A DNA stretch of 64,000 nt from Sulfuricystis thermophila (lineage in GTDB: Bacteria > Pseudomonadota > Gammaproteobacteria > Burkholderiales > Rhodocyclaceae), in the NCBI RefSeq assembly GCF_004323595.1, contig NZ_AP019373.1:992001-1056000 (forward strand), read 5' to 3'. Position numbers and translations under genes: made by a program. The notes beneath the pieces were generated by a model. It worked only from the letters and a program-made list of their open reading frames with translations. It had not been told where the DNA came from and ran no database searches. Position 1 is the first letter of the stretch; every line of letters starts with the position of its first letter. Positions 50,064 through 58,952 of this stretch are shown here, in pieces.

Positions 50064-50773
50064 TGAAAAAACTATTGATCGCTCTGTTGTGTGCGCCGTT
50101 GCTGGCCTTTGCCAGCGGGGAGGCGCTTCACCTCGACAAGGCGCCGGATCGCAGTCGTGATCTGCCCGCGCTGCAAAATGGGGCCAAGGTGTTCGTCAAT
50201 TACTGCCTGAACTGCCATTCGGCATCCTACATGCGCTACAACCGCTTGCGCGACATCGGCCTCACCGAGCAGCAGATCAAAGACAACCTCCTGTTTACGC
50301 AAGAAAAGGTTGGTGAGCTGATGACGATCGCGATGCGCCGTGCCGAAGCCAAGCAATGGTTCGGCGCCGCGCCTCCCGATCTGACGGTGATCGCCCGGGC
50401 GCGCGCTTCCGAGTTCGGTTCCGGCGCCGACTGGCTTTACACTTATCTGCGCAGCTTCTATCGTGACGACAGCCGGCCGAGCGGTTGGAACAATGTGCTC
50501 TTTTCCAATGTTGCAATGCCGCATGTGTTGTGGGAGTTGCAGGGCGAGCAGGTTCTCGGTCCCGATCATAAGCTGACGCTCGCCAAACCTGGCTTGATGA
50601 AGCCGGAAGAATACGACGCGATGGTTGCCGATTTGGTTGGTTTCCTGAACTATATGGGGGAACCCATGCAGAACTATCGCAAGGAGTTGGGCGTCGTCGT
50701 GCTGATCGCGCTGGCTATCCTGTTCGTCTTGGCCTATGCCCTGAAACGTGAGTACTGGAAAGACGTCCATTAA
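50063..50773 (+). CDS. petC: Cytochrome c1 of the bc1 complex
   Basis: 236 residues: signal peptide (MKKLLIALLCAPLLAFASG), heme c motif CLNCHSASYMRYNRL, axial Met probably in NVAMPHVL, and a C-terminal membrane anchor (VVVLIALAILFVLAYAL). Passes electrons from the Rieske centre to soluble cytochrome c. The start is the ATG at 50063. Confidence 0.95.
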   Translation: MKKLLIALLCAPLLAFASGEALHLDKAPDRSRDLPALQNGAKVFVNYCLNCHSASYMRYNRLRDIGLTEQQIKDNLLFTQEKVGELMTIAMRRAEAKQWFGAAPPDLTVIARARASEFGSGADWLYTYLRSFYRDDSRPSGWNNVLFSNVAMPHVLWELQGEQVLGPDHKLTLAKPGLMKPEEYDAMVADLVGFLNYMGEPMQNYRKELGVVVLIALAILFVLAYALKREYWKDVH

Positions 50774-50866
50774 CAGAACGATAATCCTGCCATGGGACAC
50801 CGAGACATGAATCCACCCGTGCGTCGAGTGGTACGTGATTCCGATTATTCGTGGGGTACGAGCGCC

Positions 50867-51466
50867 ATGATGAATCTGTATTCGGGCACCACCTGCCCGT
50901 ATAGCCATCGCTGTCGTATCGTTCTCTACGAGAAACAGATGGACTTTCAGGTCATCGACGTCGATCTGTTCAACAAACCGGAAGACATTGCCGTCATCAA
51001 TCCTTACAACCGTGTGCCGGTGCTGGTGGATCGTGACCTGGTCCTCTATGAGGCGAACATCATCAACGAATACATCGATGAACGCTTTCCGCATCCGCAG
51101 CTGATGCCGCCGGATCCGCAGACGCGCGCCAAGGCGCGCCAGCTGCTCCACACGATGGAGCAGGAACTGTTCGGCCAACACATCGATGCACTCGAACGCA
51201 ACTTGAAATCGGCCGACAAGGCGCGGGCGCACATCCGTGACCGGCTCGTCGAACTGGTTCCCTTGTTCGCCAAGCAGAAGTACCTCCTGGGCGATGACTT
51301 CTCGATGCTCGACGTGGCGATCGCCCCATTGCTTTGGCGTTTGGAGCATTACGGTATCGAACTGCCGAAGTCGGCCGCGCCGGTGCTCAAATACGCTGAG
51401 AGGATATTTGCTCGCCAAGGCTTCATCGATGCCCTGACGCCATCGGAAAAGGTGATGCGGCGCTAA
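50867..51466 (+). CDS. sspA: Stringent starvation protein A
   Basis: A glutathione-transferase-fold protein that binds RNA polymerase under starvation. 199 residues from the ATG at 50867 (MMNLYSGTTCPYSHRCRIVL), matching the family start; a longer frame begins upstream at 50792. The thioredoxin-like N-domain (TCPYSHRC, NPYNRVPVLVDRDLVLYEANIINEYIDERFPHP in part) precedes the helical C-domain. petABC-sspA-sspB is a common order in betaproteobacteria. Confidence 0.93.
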   Translation: MMNLYSGTTCPYSHRCRIVLYEKQMDFQVIDVDLFNKPEDIAVINPYNRVPVLVDRDLVLYEANIINEYIDERFPHPQLMPPDPQTRAKARQLLHTMEQELFGQHIDALERNLKSADKARAHIRDRLVELVPLFAKQKYLLGDDFSMLDVAIAPLLWRLEHYGIELPKSAAPVLKYAERIFARQGFIDALTPSEKVMRR

Positions 51467-51489
51467 AAAGCAGCTGTTTCGGTAGCGCC
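51459..51489 (+). terminator. Hairpin at the sspA stop, possible weak terminator
   Basis: GGCGCTA (holding part of the sspA stop) pairs with TAGCGCC at 51483-51489, with an inner stem around AAGCAGCTGTTT, then TCTTTCTTTT. It could lower sspB expression relative to sspA. Confidence 0.4.
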
Positions 51490-51503
51490 TCTTTCTTTTG
51501 CAA

Positions 51504-51938
51504 ATGTCTTCGACCAAGCCATACCTGATCCGTGCCATTTATGAGTGGTGCGTCGATAACGGCCACACCCCCTACCTCGTGGTCCAGGTGGATGCGCATA
51601 CCCGCGTCCCGCGTGAATATGTCCGCGACGGGCAGATCGTGCTCAACATCAGTCCGGAGGCAACCCATCAACTGATGATGGGCAACGACGAGATCAGCTT
51701 TCAGACACGCTTTGGCGGTGCGCCCTTTCAGGTCAGTGTGCCGGTGGCCGCGGTTGCGGCGATCTATGCACGCGAAAATGGCCAAGGCATGGCCTTCGAG
51801 GTGACGGCGGAGGAGGCATCCGCAACTGAGGGAAAAGTCGGCGCTGGCGAGACGGCACCCGAAGCCACTGAACCTGCAGTCGAACGAGCGGTAGAGCACG
51901 CCACGAAGCGTAGCGTCCATCTGACCCGGGTCAAATGA
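51504..51938 (+). CDS. sspB: ClpXP adaptor SspB
   Basis: Delivers ssrA-tagged proteins to the ClpXP protease. 144 residues from the ATG at 51504. The folded domain (about 3-105) has LIRAIYEWCVDNGHTPYLVVQVD and NISPEATHQLMMGNDEISF. The acidic flexible tail ends in LTRVK, like the ClpX-binding tail of E. coli SspB. The tail contains a perfect sense copy of the 26-bp repeat (KVGAGETAP). Confidence 0.95.
   Translation: MSSTKPYLIRAIYEWCVDNGHTPYLVVQVDAHTRVPREYVRDGQIVLNISPEATHQLMMGNDEISFQTRFGGAPFQVSVPVAAVAAIYARENGQGMAFEVTAEEASATEGKVGAGETAPEATEPAVERAVEHATKRSVHLTRVK
51834..51859 (+). repeat. 26-bp dispersed repeat, copy 9 (reference copy)
   Basis: In frame in the flexible tail of sspB as K-V-G-A-G-E-T-A-P. 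It matches the consensus at every conserved position. Confidence 0.9.
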
Positions 51939-51959
51939 CTGCAGGCGCGCAGAAGATAT

Positions 51960-52035
51960 TGGCGCCCAAGTCAGGAATCGAACCTGAGACCTACCGCTTA
52001 GGAGGCGGTCGCTCTATCCACTGAGCTACGAGGGC
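51960..52035 (-). tRNA. tRNA-Arg (CCT)
   Basis: Cloverleaf with encoded CCA. The anticodon stem ACCGC/GCGGT encloses CTCCTAA (anticodon CCT). T-stem TCAGG/CCTGA is perfect. The acceptor stem GCCCTCG/CTTGGGC has two adjacent pyrimidine mismatches (pairs 5-68 and 6-67), which is odd. Confidence 0.88.
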
Positions 52036-52048
52036 GAGGCGGCGCATT

Positions 52049-52918
52049 TTAGTCGTTCGTCGCCGGCTTGTCCTCATCGTCGGCAGGCTTGGGTAAGTCG
52101 AGACCAAGCTTGTGCATCAGGGTCTCGTGACTGATATGCAGCAGCTCTTCGATGGCCTTGTAGTCGTCGGGGAGTGCCGCATCGTCCCAGCCGTTTGCCG
52201 AATGGCGCGCCAGATCGACCGCCAGCTTGACGTTGCGGACCCGCGGGTGCTCGGCATTTTGTGGGTCCATCAAGGTGATCAGCAGTTGCGGTAGATGCCA
52301 GCGCTGCGCCAGAGCCTGCTTGATCTGCCAGAGCGGCACGCCATACACCTCCGTTTGCACCGCCACGGAACGCAAGGTGCGGTCGGCTTTCTGGCGATCG
52401 GCGACCTGCAAAGCCAACCCCGGAGCGAAGCACCACATGAGGATTTCTGCAAAGTCATACAGCAGTGTCGCGACGGTGATCTCGTCGACATCGAGGTCAT
52501 GACGATGGATCGCCCAGTCGCGCGCCCAATGGGCAGCCTTGCGCGCGCGGGCGATGACTTTCAGCAGGCCGAGCAGGGCGCGCGGATGTCCCTTGAGATG
52601 CTCTTCGACCGTCGGCAGATTCTCGAAGTCATTGAAGAAGGGTTCCATGCCGAGCATCATCAGCGAGCGCTCGATGGTGGTGATGTCGGTCAGGCGATTC
52701 TTGCTGCGCTTGGCTTCGATGTAGGCGAGCACGCGCAGCGTCATCATCGGATCCTGCAGGATCACCGCGGAGATCGTGCGGGCATTCGCTTTATGGGCGT
52801 GCTCGCGTAAGGCCGCGAGCTGTTGCTCGGTATGGCGCAGGACGGGAATCGGCGCGGCGCTGAAATAGGCGACCCAGCCCTCGAGATCGAGTCCTGCGGA
52901 ATTGGATTGGCCATTCAT
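52049..52918 (-). CDS. HDOD-domain signalling protein
   Basis: 289 residues from the ATG at 52918 (starts at 52927 or 52954 are possible). An HDOD domain covers about residues 15-215: PIPVLRHTEQQLAALREHA, ISAVILQDPMMTLRVLAYI, TTIERSLMMLGMEPFF and TVATLLYDFAEILMWCF. HDOD is an HD-like fold without nuclease activity, often found with c-di-GMP or chemotaxis regulation. The C-terminal 70 residues are helical with an acidic end. It faces the rpsF operon, and 52919-53091 holds the divergent promoters. Confidence 0.85.
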   Translation of the reverse strand: MNGQSNSAGLDLEGWVAYFSAAPIPVLRHTEQQLAALREHAHKANARTISAVILQDPMMTLRVLAYIEAKRSKNRLTDITTIERSLMMLGMEPFFNDFENLPTVEEHLKGHPRALLGLLKVIARARKAAHWARDWAIHRHDLDVDEITVATLLYDFAEILMWCFAPGLALQVADRQKADRTLRSVAVQTEVYGVPLWQIKQALAQRWHLPQLLITLMDPQNAEHPRVRNVKLAVDLARHSANGWDDAALPDDYKAIEELLHISHETLMHKLGLDLPKPADDEDKPATND

Positions 52919-52990
52919 GACGCGCATTATCGGCGCGATCGAAGGTTGCGGCAAAATCAGATTACGCGTGCTGCGCCAGAGGAAATCGCC

Positions 52991-53019
52991 TTGTATTTTC
53001 AGCGGCCTCCGGATAGAAT
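52991..53019 (+). promoter_or_regulatory. Sigma70 promoter of the rpsF-priB-rpsR-rplI operon
   Basis: -35 TTGTAT (52991-52996), 17-bp spacer, -10 TAGAAT (53014-53019). It lies 72 bases before rpsF, leaving a leader of about 65 bases. Confidence 0.7.
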
Positions 53020-53091
53020 ACGCGCCCTTTCAATCCTTGCTCCACTCGTAGCGCATGCGAGGGGGCTCAACCCGATCCAAAAGGAGAGTTC

Positions 53092-53481
53092 ATGCGACAT
53101 TACGAAATCGTTTTCATCGTGCACCCGGACCAGTCCGATCAGGTGCCGGCCATGATCGAACGTTACAAAGCGCTCGTCACCGGTGCGGGCGGTGCGATCC
53201 ACCGGCTCGAAGATTGGGGACGCCGCCAGCTGGCATATCCGATCCAGAAGATGCACAAGGCTCATTACGTTCTGATGAACATCGAGTGCGGCATCGACAC
53301 CCTGGCGGAACTGGAAAACGCCTTCAAGTTCAATGATGCCGTGTTGCGGCATCTGACGGTCAAGATGGACCATGCCGAGACCGCGCCTTCGCCGATGATG
53401 AAGGAGGAAAAGGCGCGATCGCTGACCGCATCCGGGCAGGAGGACGAGAAGCCCGCCGAGGAGGCCGCGGCAGCCGAGTGA
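53092..53481 (+). CDS. rpsF: 30S ribosomal protein S6
   Basis: 129 residues with the S6 fold ([34 protein letters not shown]). The C-terminal tail is long and Glu/Ala-rich, ending EEAAAAE, a site that RimK glutamylates in some bacteria. AAGGAGA precedes the start. First gene of the operon. Confidence 0.96.
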   Translation: MRHYEIVFIVHPDQSDQVPAMIERYKALVTGAGGAIHRLEDWGRRQLAYPIQKMHKAHYVLMNIECGIDTLAELENAFKFNDAVLRHLTVKMDHAETAPSPMMKEEKARSLTASGQEDEKPAEEAAAAE

Positions 53482-53500
53482 ATTCGCAAGCGGCGCGGCC

Positions 53501-53806
53501 GTGCGGGCGAATCACACAGAGTTGGCAGGCGCTCTGCAGGAATGTGGCCCACTGCGCCACACCCCGGCTGGCATTCCGGTCATCGAATTCTTGATCGCCC
53601 ACGACTCGGAGCAGCTCGAAGCCGGAAACCTTCGCCGTGTCGCCTGCGAAATCGCCTGTGTGGCCCTGGGCACGACGGCCTTGTTGATCAAGGAAGCGGC
53701 CCCCGGTAGCGCGCTCAAGGCAAGCGGATTCCTGGCTTCCCGCAGCCTGAAGCGGAAGACCCCGGTTCTCCATGTGACCCAAGTCGAATTCATTGAAAAA
53801 TTTTGA
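53501..53806 (+). CDS. priB: Primosomal replication protein N (PriB)
   Basis: An OB-fold single-strand DNA protein that helps PriA restart forks. 101 residues from a GTG at 53501; LRHTPAGIPVIEFLIAHDS is the family signature. The true start is uncertain because no ATG is nearby. Located between rpsF and rpsR, as in many betaproteobacteria. Confidence 0.9.
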   Translation: MRANHTELAGALQECGPLRHTPAGIPVIEFLIAHDSEQLEAGNLRRVACEIACVALGTTALLIKEAAPGSALKASGFLASRSLKRKTPVLHVTQVEFIEKF

Positions 53807-53821
53807 GAAGGGATAGCGAAA

Positions 53822-54094
53822 ATGGCTTTCAAACCCAGCAGCAAAAAGAAGGATGATCGCAGCAAGAGCCGCAATCTGTTCAAGCGGCGCAAGTTCTGCC
53901 GTTTCTCCGCCGAGAAGATTCCTTATGTCGATTACAAGGACGTCGATCTGCTGAAGGATTTCATCACCGAGACCGGCAAGGTGATGCCGGCGCGTATTAC
54001 CGGTACCAAGAGCCGGTATCAGCGTCAGCTGTCAACTGCCATCAAGCGGGCTCGCTTCCTGGCGTTGCTGCCCTACACCGACCTGCACAAATAA
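53822..54094 (+). CDS. rpsR: 30S ribosomal protein S18
   Basis: 90 residues with the S18 core ([49 protein letters not shown]). It binds next to S6 on the 30S platform. Ribosome-binding site GAAGGGA. The N-terminus has a Lys/Ser-rich extension. Confidence 0.97.
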   Translation: MAFKPSSKKKDDRSKSRNLFKRRKFCRFSAEKIPYVDYKDVDLLKDFITETGKVMPARITGTKSRYQRQLSTAIKRARFLALLPYTDLHK

Positions 54095-54109
54095 GCGAGG
54101 AGGCAAACC

Positions 54110-54559
54110 ATGCAAGTGATTCTGATGGACAAGGTGGCGAACCTCGGCAATCTGGGCGATGTCGTCAAGGTCAAGGAAGGCTATGCGCGCAATTATCTGA
54201 TCCCCAAGGGCTTCGCGAAACGCGCGACCCCTGAAAACATCAAGGTCTTCGAGGCGCGCCGTGCCGAGCTCGAAAAGCTCGCCGCCGAGAAACTTGCCGC
54301 AGCCCAGGCCATTGCCGCGAAGCTCGAAGGGCTGCGTGTCGAGGTTGCTCGCAAGGCCGGGGTCGATGGCCGTCTGTTCGGGTCGGTGACGACGATCGAC
54401 GTCGTCGATGCGCTCGCCGCACAAGGCATCGTCATCGAGAAAAGTGCCGTGCGTATGCCGATGGGCCCGATCAAGGCGCTGGGCGAAACGGTTCTGGAAA
54501 TCGCCCCGCATGCCGATGTCGTCGCCAGTGTGACCGTCGCGGTCGTCGCCGAACAATAA
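54110..54559 (+). CDS. rplI: 50S ribosomal protein L9
   Basis: 149 residues; standard start [22 protein letters not shown], long connecting helix, C-terminal domain with [19 protein letters not shown]. Last gene of the operon; a strong terminator follows. Confidence 0.97.
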   Translation: MQVILMDKVANLGNLGDVVKVKEGYARNYLIPKGFAKRATPENIKVFEARRAELEKLAAEKLAAAQAIAAKLEGLRVEVARKAGVDGRLFGSVTTIDVVDALAAQGIVIEKSAVRMPMGPIKALGETVLEIAPHADVVASVTVAVVAEQ

Positions 54560-54577
54560 GCACCCTTTGTCGTGCCG

Positions 54578-54604
54578 AAAGAGCCGCCAACGAGGCGGCT
54601 CTTT
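54578..54604 (+). terminator. Rho-independent terminator after rplI
   Basis: An 11-bp perfect stem, AAAGAGCCGCC with its complement GGCGGCTCTTT, and loop AACGA. The A and T runs make it usable in both directions. Confidence 0.85.
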
Positions 54605-54742
54605 CACGTTTACCCGCAATCGCGGCACATGCACAGGCAATCCACAACTTGTGCACCGAAGAGGCTGCTCATTTCCACAACTTGTTCTCTCCCCAATGGA
54701 GATCGTCGCGAGTAGACTTTGCCGGTCGGAGGATAACGAAAC

Positions 54743-56149
54743 ATGGCCCAAACCCAAACGGGACAATCTTATCTGCAAGGGGTTGCGTCCGATCCGCAAA
54801 TCGCCGCTCTGAAACTGCCGCCGCATTCGATCGAGGCCGAACAGTCTTTGCTCGGCGGGCTGCTGCTCGACAACAGCGCCTGGGACCGAATCGCCGATAT
54901 CGTCTCCGAGGCCGATTTCTACCGGGACGATCACCGCCGCATCTTCGCCCACATCCGCAAGCTGATCGAAACCGGTCGGCCGGCGGACGTGGTGACCGTC
55001 TATGAATCGATCGAGCATGCCAACCAGGTCGAACAGACCGGTGGACTCGCCTATCTGGGCGAGATCGCGAATGCCACTCCTTCGGCCGCCAACATCCGTC
55101 GCTATGCCGAAATCGTGCGTGAGCGGGCGATCCTGCGCAAGCTGGTATCCGTCGGCGACGAAATCGCCGCCTCGGCGCTGAATCCCGCCGGACGGGATGT
55201 CAAGACCCTGCTGGACCAGGCGGAGCAGAAAGTTTTCGAGATCGCCGAGGCGGGCAACCGTGTCGGTCAGGGATTCCAAGCCATCACACCCTTGCTGGGC
55301 GAGGTGGTCGATCGCATCGAAAAACTCTACAACCGCGAGAATCCTTCCGACATCACCGGGTTGCCAACCGGCTTTCACGATCTCGACCGCATCACCTCCG
55401 GACTCCAGCCTGGTGACATGATCGTCGTCGCCGGCCGTCCCTCGATGGGCAAGACCGCGTTCGCGCTGAACATCGCCGAACATGTCGGGATGGAGCTGCG
55501 TCAGCCCGTGGCGATCTTCAGCCTGGAAATGTCCGGGCCGCAATTGGCGATGCGTTTTCTCTCTTCGGCCGGGCGCCTCGATCAGACGAAGATCCGCACC
55601 GGCAAGCTTTCCGACGAGGATTGGGAAAAGATGACGGTGGCGCTCGGCAAGCTGCACGATGCGCCGATCCACATCGACGAGACCGGCGCGATCAACGCTT
55701 CCGACCTGCGGGCCCGCGCGCGTCGTCTGCATCGCCAGTTCGGCCGTCTCGGTCTGATCGTGATCGACTACCTGCAATTGATGACCTCGATCCGCGACAA
55801 CGAGAACCGCGCCACGGAAATCTCTGAGATCTCGCGCTCGATCAAGGCGCTGGCGAAAGAGTTGCAGGTGCCGGTGATCGCCCTCTCGCAGCTGTCGCGC
55901 AAGGTCGAGGAGCGCAACGACAAGCGTCCCTTGATGTCAGATCTGCGCGAATCGGGCGCCATCGAGCAGGATGCCGACATCATCCTGATGATGTACCGCG
56001 AGGAATACTACAAGCCGGACACGACCGAGAAGGGCGTCGCCGAAGTGATCATCGGCAAGCACCGCAACGGCCCGACCGGCGTCGTCAAGCTCACCTTCCT
56101 GGGTGAATACACCCGCTTCGAAAACTTCGCTGCACCTGGTTCCTACTGA
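54743..56149 (+). CDS. dnaB: Replicative DNA helicase
   Basis: Unwinds DNA at the fork as a hexamer. 468 residues: N-terminal domain (PPHSIEAEQSLLGGLLLDN), linker helix, RecA-like motor with Walker A GRPSMGKTAFAL, Walker B LIVIDYLQLM and arginine finger region. No intein. The gap 54605-54742 holds its own promoter region. Within three bases of the stop a copy of the 26-bp repeat begins. Confidence 0.97.
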   Translation: MAQTQTGQSYLQGVASDPQIAALKLPPHSIEAEQSLLGGLLLDNSAWDRIADIVSEADFYRDDHRRIFAHIRKLIETGRPADVVTVYESIEHANQVEQTGGLAYLGEIANATPSAANIRRYAEIVRERAILRKLVSVGDEIAASALNPAGRDVKTLLDQAEQKVFEIAEAGNRVGQGFQAITPLLGEVVDRIEKLYNRENPSDITGLPTGFHDLDRITSGLQPGDMIVVAGRPSMGKTAFALNIAEHVGMELRQPVAIFSLEMSGPQLAMRFLSSAGRLDQTKIRTGKLSDEDWEKMTVALGKLHDAPIHIDETGAINASDLRARARRLHRQFGRLGLIVIDYLQLMTSIRDNENRATEISEISRSIKALAKELQVPVIALSQLSRKVEERNDKRPLMSDLRESGAIEQDADIILMMYREEYYKPDTTEKGVAEVIIGKHRNGPTGVVKLTFLGEYTRFENFAAPGSY

Positions 56150-56151
56150 AT

Positions 56152-56177
56152 GAAATCGGCGCTGGTGGAACGGCACT
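56152..56177 (+). repeat. 26-bp dispersed repeat, copy 10
   Basis: Intergenic, two bases after the dnaB stop. Mismatches at the ends (first and last base) and A at position 4. Confidence 0.75.
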
Positions 56178-56187
56178 TTTACGACGG

Positions 56188-57627
56188 TTACAGCACCTCG
56201 GCGGCGTGATCGGCTAGCCGTGAGCGCTCGCCGCGCTGCAGGGTGATATGGCCGGCGTGCGGCCAACCCTTGAAGCGATCGACGACGTAGGTGAGACCCG
56301 AAGACCCCTCGGTGAGATACGGTGTGTCGATCTGCGCGATGTTGCCAAGACAGACCACCTTGGTGCCAGGACCGGCACGCGTGATCAGCGTCTTCATCTG
56401 CTTCGGCGTCAGGTTCTGGGCTTCGTCGATGATCAGGAACTTGTTGAGGAAGGTGCGGCCGCGCATGAAGTTCAGCGACTTGATCTTGATGCGGCTACGG
56501 ATCAGGTCCATCGTCGCGGCGCGCCCCCAATCGCCCGAGTAATTGCCTTTGTCGCCATCGTCGAGCGGTTTGTTGAGCACGTCGAGGTTGTCTTCGAGCG
56601 CGCCCATCCACGGCGTCATCTTTTCCTCCTCGGTGCCGGGCAAAAAGCCGATGTCCTCGCCGACCGGCACGGTGACGCGCGTGATGATGATCTCGGAGAA
56701 GCGCTTCTGCTCCAGCGTCTGTGTCAGCGCCGCGGCGAGCGTGAGCAGCGTCTTGCCGGTGCCGGCCTGACCGAGCAGCGTGACGAAGTCGATGTCCGGA
56801 TGCATCAACAGGTTCAGCGCGAAATTCTGCTCGCGGTTCCGGGCCGTGATGCCCCAGACGGCATTCTTGCCATGCGAATAGTCGATCAGGGTTTCCAGCT
56901 CCACCGTCTTGCCGGCGTGCGCACGGACCCAGGCCTGCAAGGGTTGCGGGCCTTCCTGCCAGACGAATTCGTTGATCAGCAGATCGGCGCACAGCGGCCC
57001 GCTGATACGGTAGTAGGTGCGGCCATCCTTTTTCCACGATTCCAGTCCCTGCGCGTGGCTTTCCCAGAAGTCGGCAGGCAATTCGAGGCTGCCGGTGTAG
57101 AGCAGGTCAGTGTCTTCGAGTACCTTGTCGTTGAAATAGTCTTGCGCTTCTAGACCCAGGGCGCGGGCCTTGATGCGCATGTTGATGTCCTTGGTGACGA
57201 GGATCACCGGCCGTTTCGGATGCTTCTGGCGCAGGTGTAGCGCGACGGCGATGATCTGGTTGTCGGCACGCGAGGTCGGCAGCGAAGCTGGCAGGAGACC
57301 GTTGATCGCCTCGGTCTGCAAAAACAGCCGGCCGCTCGCCAGGCCACGCGACGGCGCGGCGAGGTCGATGCCTTCCTGGATGTCTTCCTCGCTGCCGGTG
57401 ACGATCTCATCCAGCATGCGGCTTGCCTGCCGCGCGTTGCGCGCCACTTCCGACATGCCCTTCTTGTTGGCGTCGAGCTCTTCCAGCGTCATCATCGGCA
57501 CGAACAGGTCGTGCTCCTCGAAGCGGAACAGACAGGTCGGATCGTGCATCAAGACGTTGGTGTCGAGCACGAACAATTTGGTGGGTTTGCTGGATTTGGC
57601 ATGCTTGGCGGTGCGTTTGGCGTTCAT
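56188..57627 (-). CDS. PIN-PhoH fusion protein (YlaK type)
   Basis: 479 residues: N-terminal PIN nuclease domain (about 15-150, LFVLDTNVLMHDP with metal-binding Asp) and C-terminal PhoH ATPase (about 235-479; Walker A GQAGTGKT, Walker B FLIIDEAQN). PhoH2-type proteins couple RNA unwinding to cleavage. Last gene of a four-gene minus-strand group, after PrxQ. Confidence 0.88.
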   Translation of the reverse strand: MNAKRTAKHAKSSKPTKLFVLDTNVLMHDPTCLFRFEEHDLFVPMMTLEELDANKKGMSEVARNARQASRMLDEIVTGSEEDIQEGIDLAAPSRGLASGRLFLQTEAINGLLPASLPTSRADNQIIAVALHLRQKHPKRPVILVTKDINMRIKARALGLEAQDYFNDKVLEDTDLLYTGSLELPADFWESHAQGLESWKKDGRTYYRISGPLCADLLINEFVWQEGPQPLQAWVRAHAGKTVELETLIDYSHGKNAVWGITARNREQNFALNLLMHPDIDFVTLLGQAGTGKTLLTLAAALTQTLEQKRFSEIIITRVTVPVGEDIGFLPGTEEEKMTPWMGALEDNLDVLNKPLDDGDKGNYSGDWGRAATMDLIRSRIKIKSLNFMRGRTFLNKFLIIDEAQNLTPKQMKTLITRAGPGTKVVCLGNIAQIDTPYLTEGSSGLTYVVDRFKGWPHAGHITLQRGERSRLADHAAEVL

Positions 57628-57654
57628 CGGTTCTCGGGGCGGGGGGTGGCGAGG

Positions 57655-58137
57655 TCAGAGGGATTTCACGGCGTCGAGCACGTCGGCCGCGTGGCCATCC
57701 GCCTTCACGCCGCGCCATTCGCGTGCCAGGCGGCCGGCGGGATCGATCAGGAAGGTGCTGCGTTCGATGCCACGCACCTGTTTGCCGTAGAGATTTTTCA
57801 TTTTGATGACGCCGAACAGACGGCAGGCCGTCTCGTCGGCATCGCAAAGCAGCTCGAAAGGCAGGCCGAGCTTGGCCTTGAAGTTTTCATGCGACTTCAG
57901 GCTGTCGCGGGAGACGCCCCAGACCGTGGCGCCCAGCGCGACGAAGGCATCGTGGAGGTCGCGGAACTGGCCGGCCTCGGTGGTGCAGCCCGGCGTGCTG
58001 TCCTTTGGATAGAAATAGAGCACGACGGCTCGACCGCGCAGTGCGGAGAGCTGGAAAGTCTGCCCTCCGGTGGCCGGCAGGGAAAAGTCGGGCACGGTCT
58101 GGCCGACGTGCGGCACTGAGACGGAAGCCTCATTCAT
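57655..58137 (-). CDS. bcp: Thioredoxin-dependent thiol peroxidase (PrxQ/Bcp)
   Basis: Reduces hydroperoxides in the cytosol. 160 residues from the ATG at 58137, overlapping the preceding stop. Peroxidatic C51 lies in DSTPGCTTEAGQF. The resolving Cys five residues on (as in E. coli Bcp) is missing, Gly instead. Two later cysteines (ELLCDADETACRLF) could serve, as in PrxQ proteins that use a more distant resolving Cys. Confidence 0.92.
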   Translation of the reverse strand: MNEASVSVPHVGQTVPDFSLPATGGQTFQLSALRGRAVVLYFYPKDSTPGCTTEAGQFRDLHDAFVALGATVWGVSRDSLKSHENFKAKLGLPFELLCDADETACRLFGVIKMKNLYGKQVRGIERSTFLIDPAGRLAREWRGVKADGHAADVLDAVKSL

Positions 58138-58952
58138 TGCGGAGTTCTCCATTCAGAGAGGAATTCATCCCCTTGCAGCAGCACGGGGCGGGAATGGCCG
58201 GGGACCGTGCCGAAGATGATTTCATGGCGCGGCAACTGATCGATGACGAATCCAGCAGCGAATACGTCGAGTGAAACGATCCGATAGCCTTGGCTGCGCC
58301 AGCCGGCGAGCAGACGCTGGAAATGCTGCGGCGCCTTCCCGAGTGCCCGGCTGGCCGTGAGGTTGAAGACATGGCCGAAGCGTGGTGGTTGTGCGGTCAG
58401 CGCCAGCAGGGCATCGACTGCGTCCGCCATTCCCTTGCCTGAGGCGACGGCCAGTTCGTCGAAAGTCGGCAGGGTGACCGGGATTTGTGGACAGCGCACG
58501 ATCTCGCCATTCCAGACGGGAATGAAGGGGTGACGCCCGCGGGTGTCGCTGGCCCGGGCGAAACCGAGGCGCTGTGTCAGGCGCAGGGCGTGCGGATTTC
58601 CCTGCCAGCCGGGCGCCGCCGTCAATTGCGGCGCACAGCCGAAGGTTTTCTCGAACGCCGCTCGGGCTTGGGCGAACTGCTCGCTTACCCAGACGGCCGG
58701 CGCCGCAGCGGCCCGTTTGAGCCACTGGCTCGGCTGCCAGCCGAAAATGCCGGTATCGAAGCCGGCGGCGGGCACCTGTTCGAGTAGGCTGCGGGCATGG
58801 CGCGCGGGTGAGCGACCGAGCCAGTCATTACTCAATCCGAACAGAAAGCTCGCGCCGGCTTCCTGGCTTTGTAACAGAGCGATGAGTGCCGGCAGCGTGG
58901 CGCAGGCGCGATAGCCGGGAACCTCGATGCGCAGCGCGATCGTGGGTTTCAT
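58134..58952 (-). CDS. ArnD-like polysaccharide deacetylase homologue, catalytic residues lost
   Basis: 272 residues aligning along its length with ArnD (NodB-fold) deformylases: TIALRIEVPGYRA, FLFGLSNDWLGRS, GFDTGIFGWQPSQW, LTAAPGWQGNPHAL, DTRGRHPFIPV and CPQIPVTLPTFDE. In ArnD the first motif holds catalytic and metal-binding Asp, and the GxFGW region holds metal-binding His. Here these are E-V-P-G and T-G-I-F-G, so zinc and catalysis are probably lost. It may be a carrier-lipid-binding or structural homologue (inference). It overlaps both neighbours by four bases. Confidence 0.75.
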   Translation of the reverse strand: MKPTIALRIEVPGYRACATLPALIALLQSQEAGASFLFGLSNDWLGRSPARHARSLLEQVPAAGFDTGIFGWQPSQWLKRAAAAPAVWVSEQFAQARAAFEKTFGCAPQLTAAPGWQGNPHALRLTQRLGFARASDTRGRHPFIPVWNGEIVRCPQIPVTLPTFDELAVASGKGMADAVDALLALTAQPPRFGHVFNLTASRALGKAPQHFQRLLAGWRSQGYRIVSLDVFAAGFVIDQLPRHEIIFGTVPGHSRPVLLQGDEFLSEWRTPQ

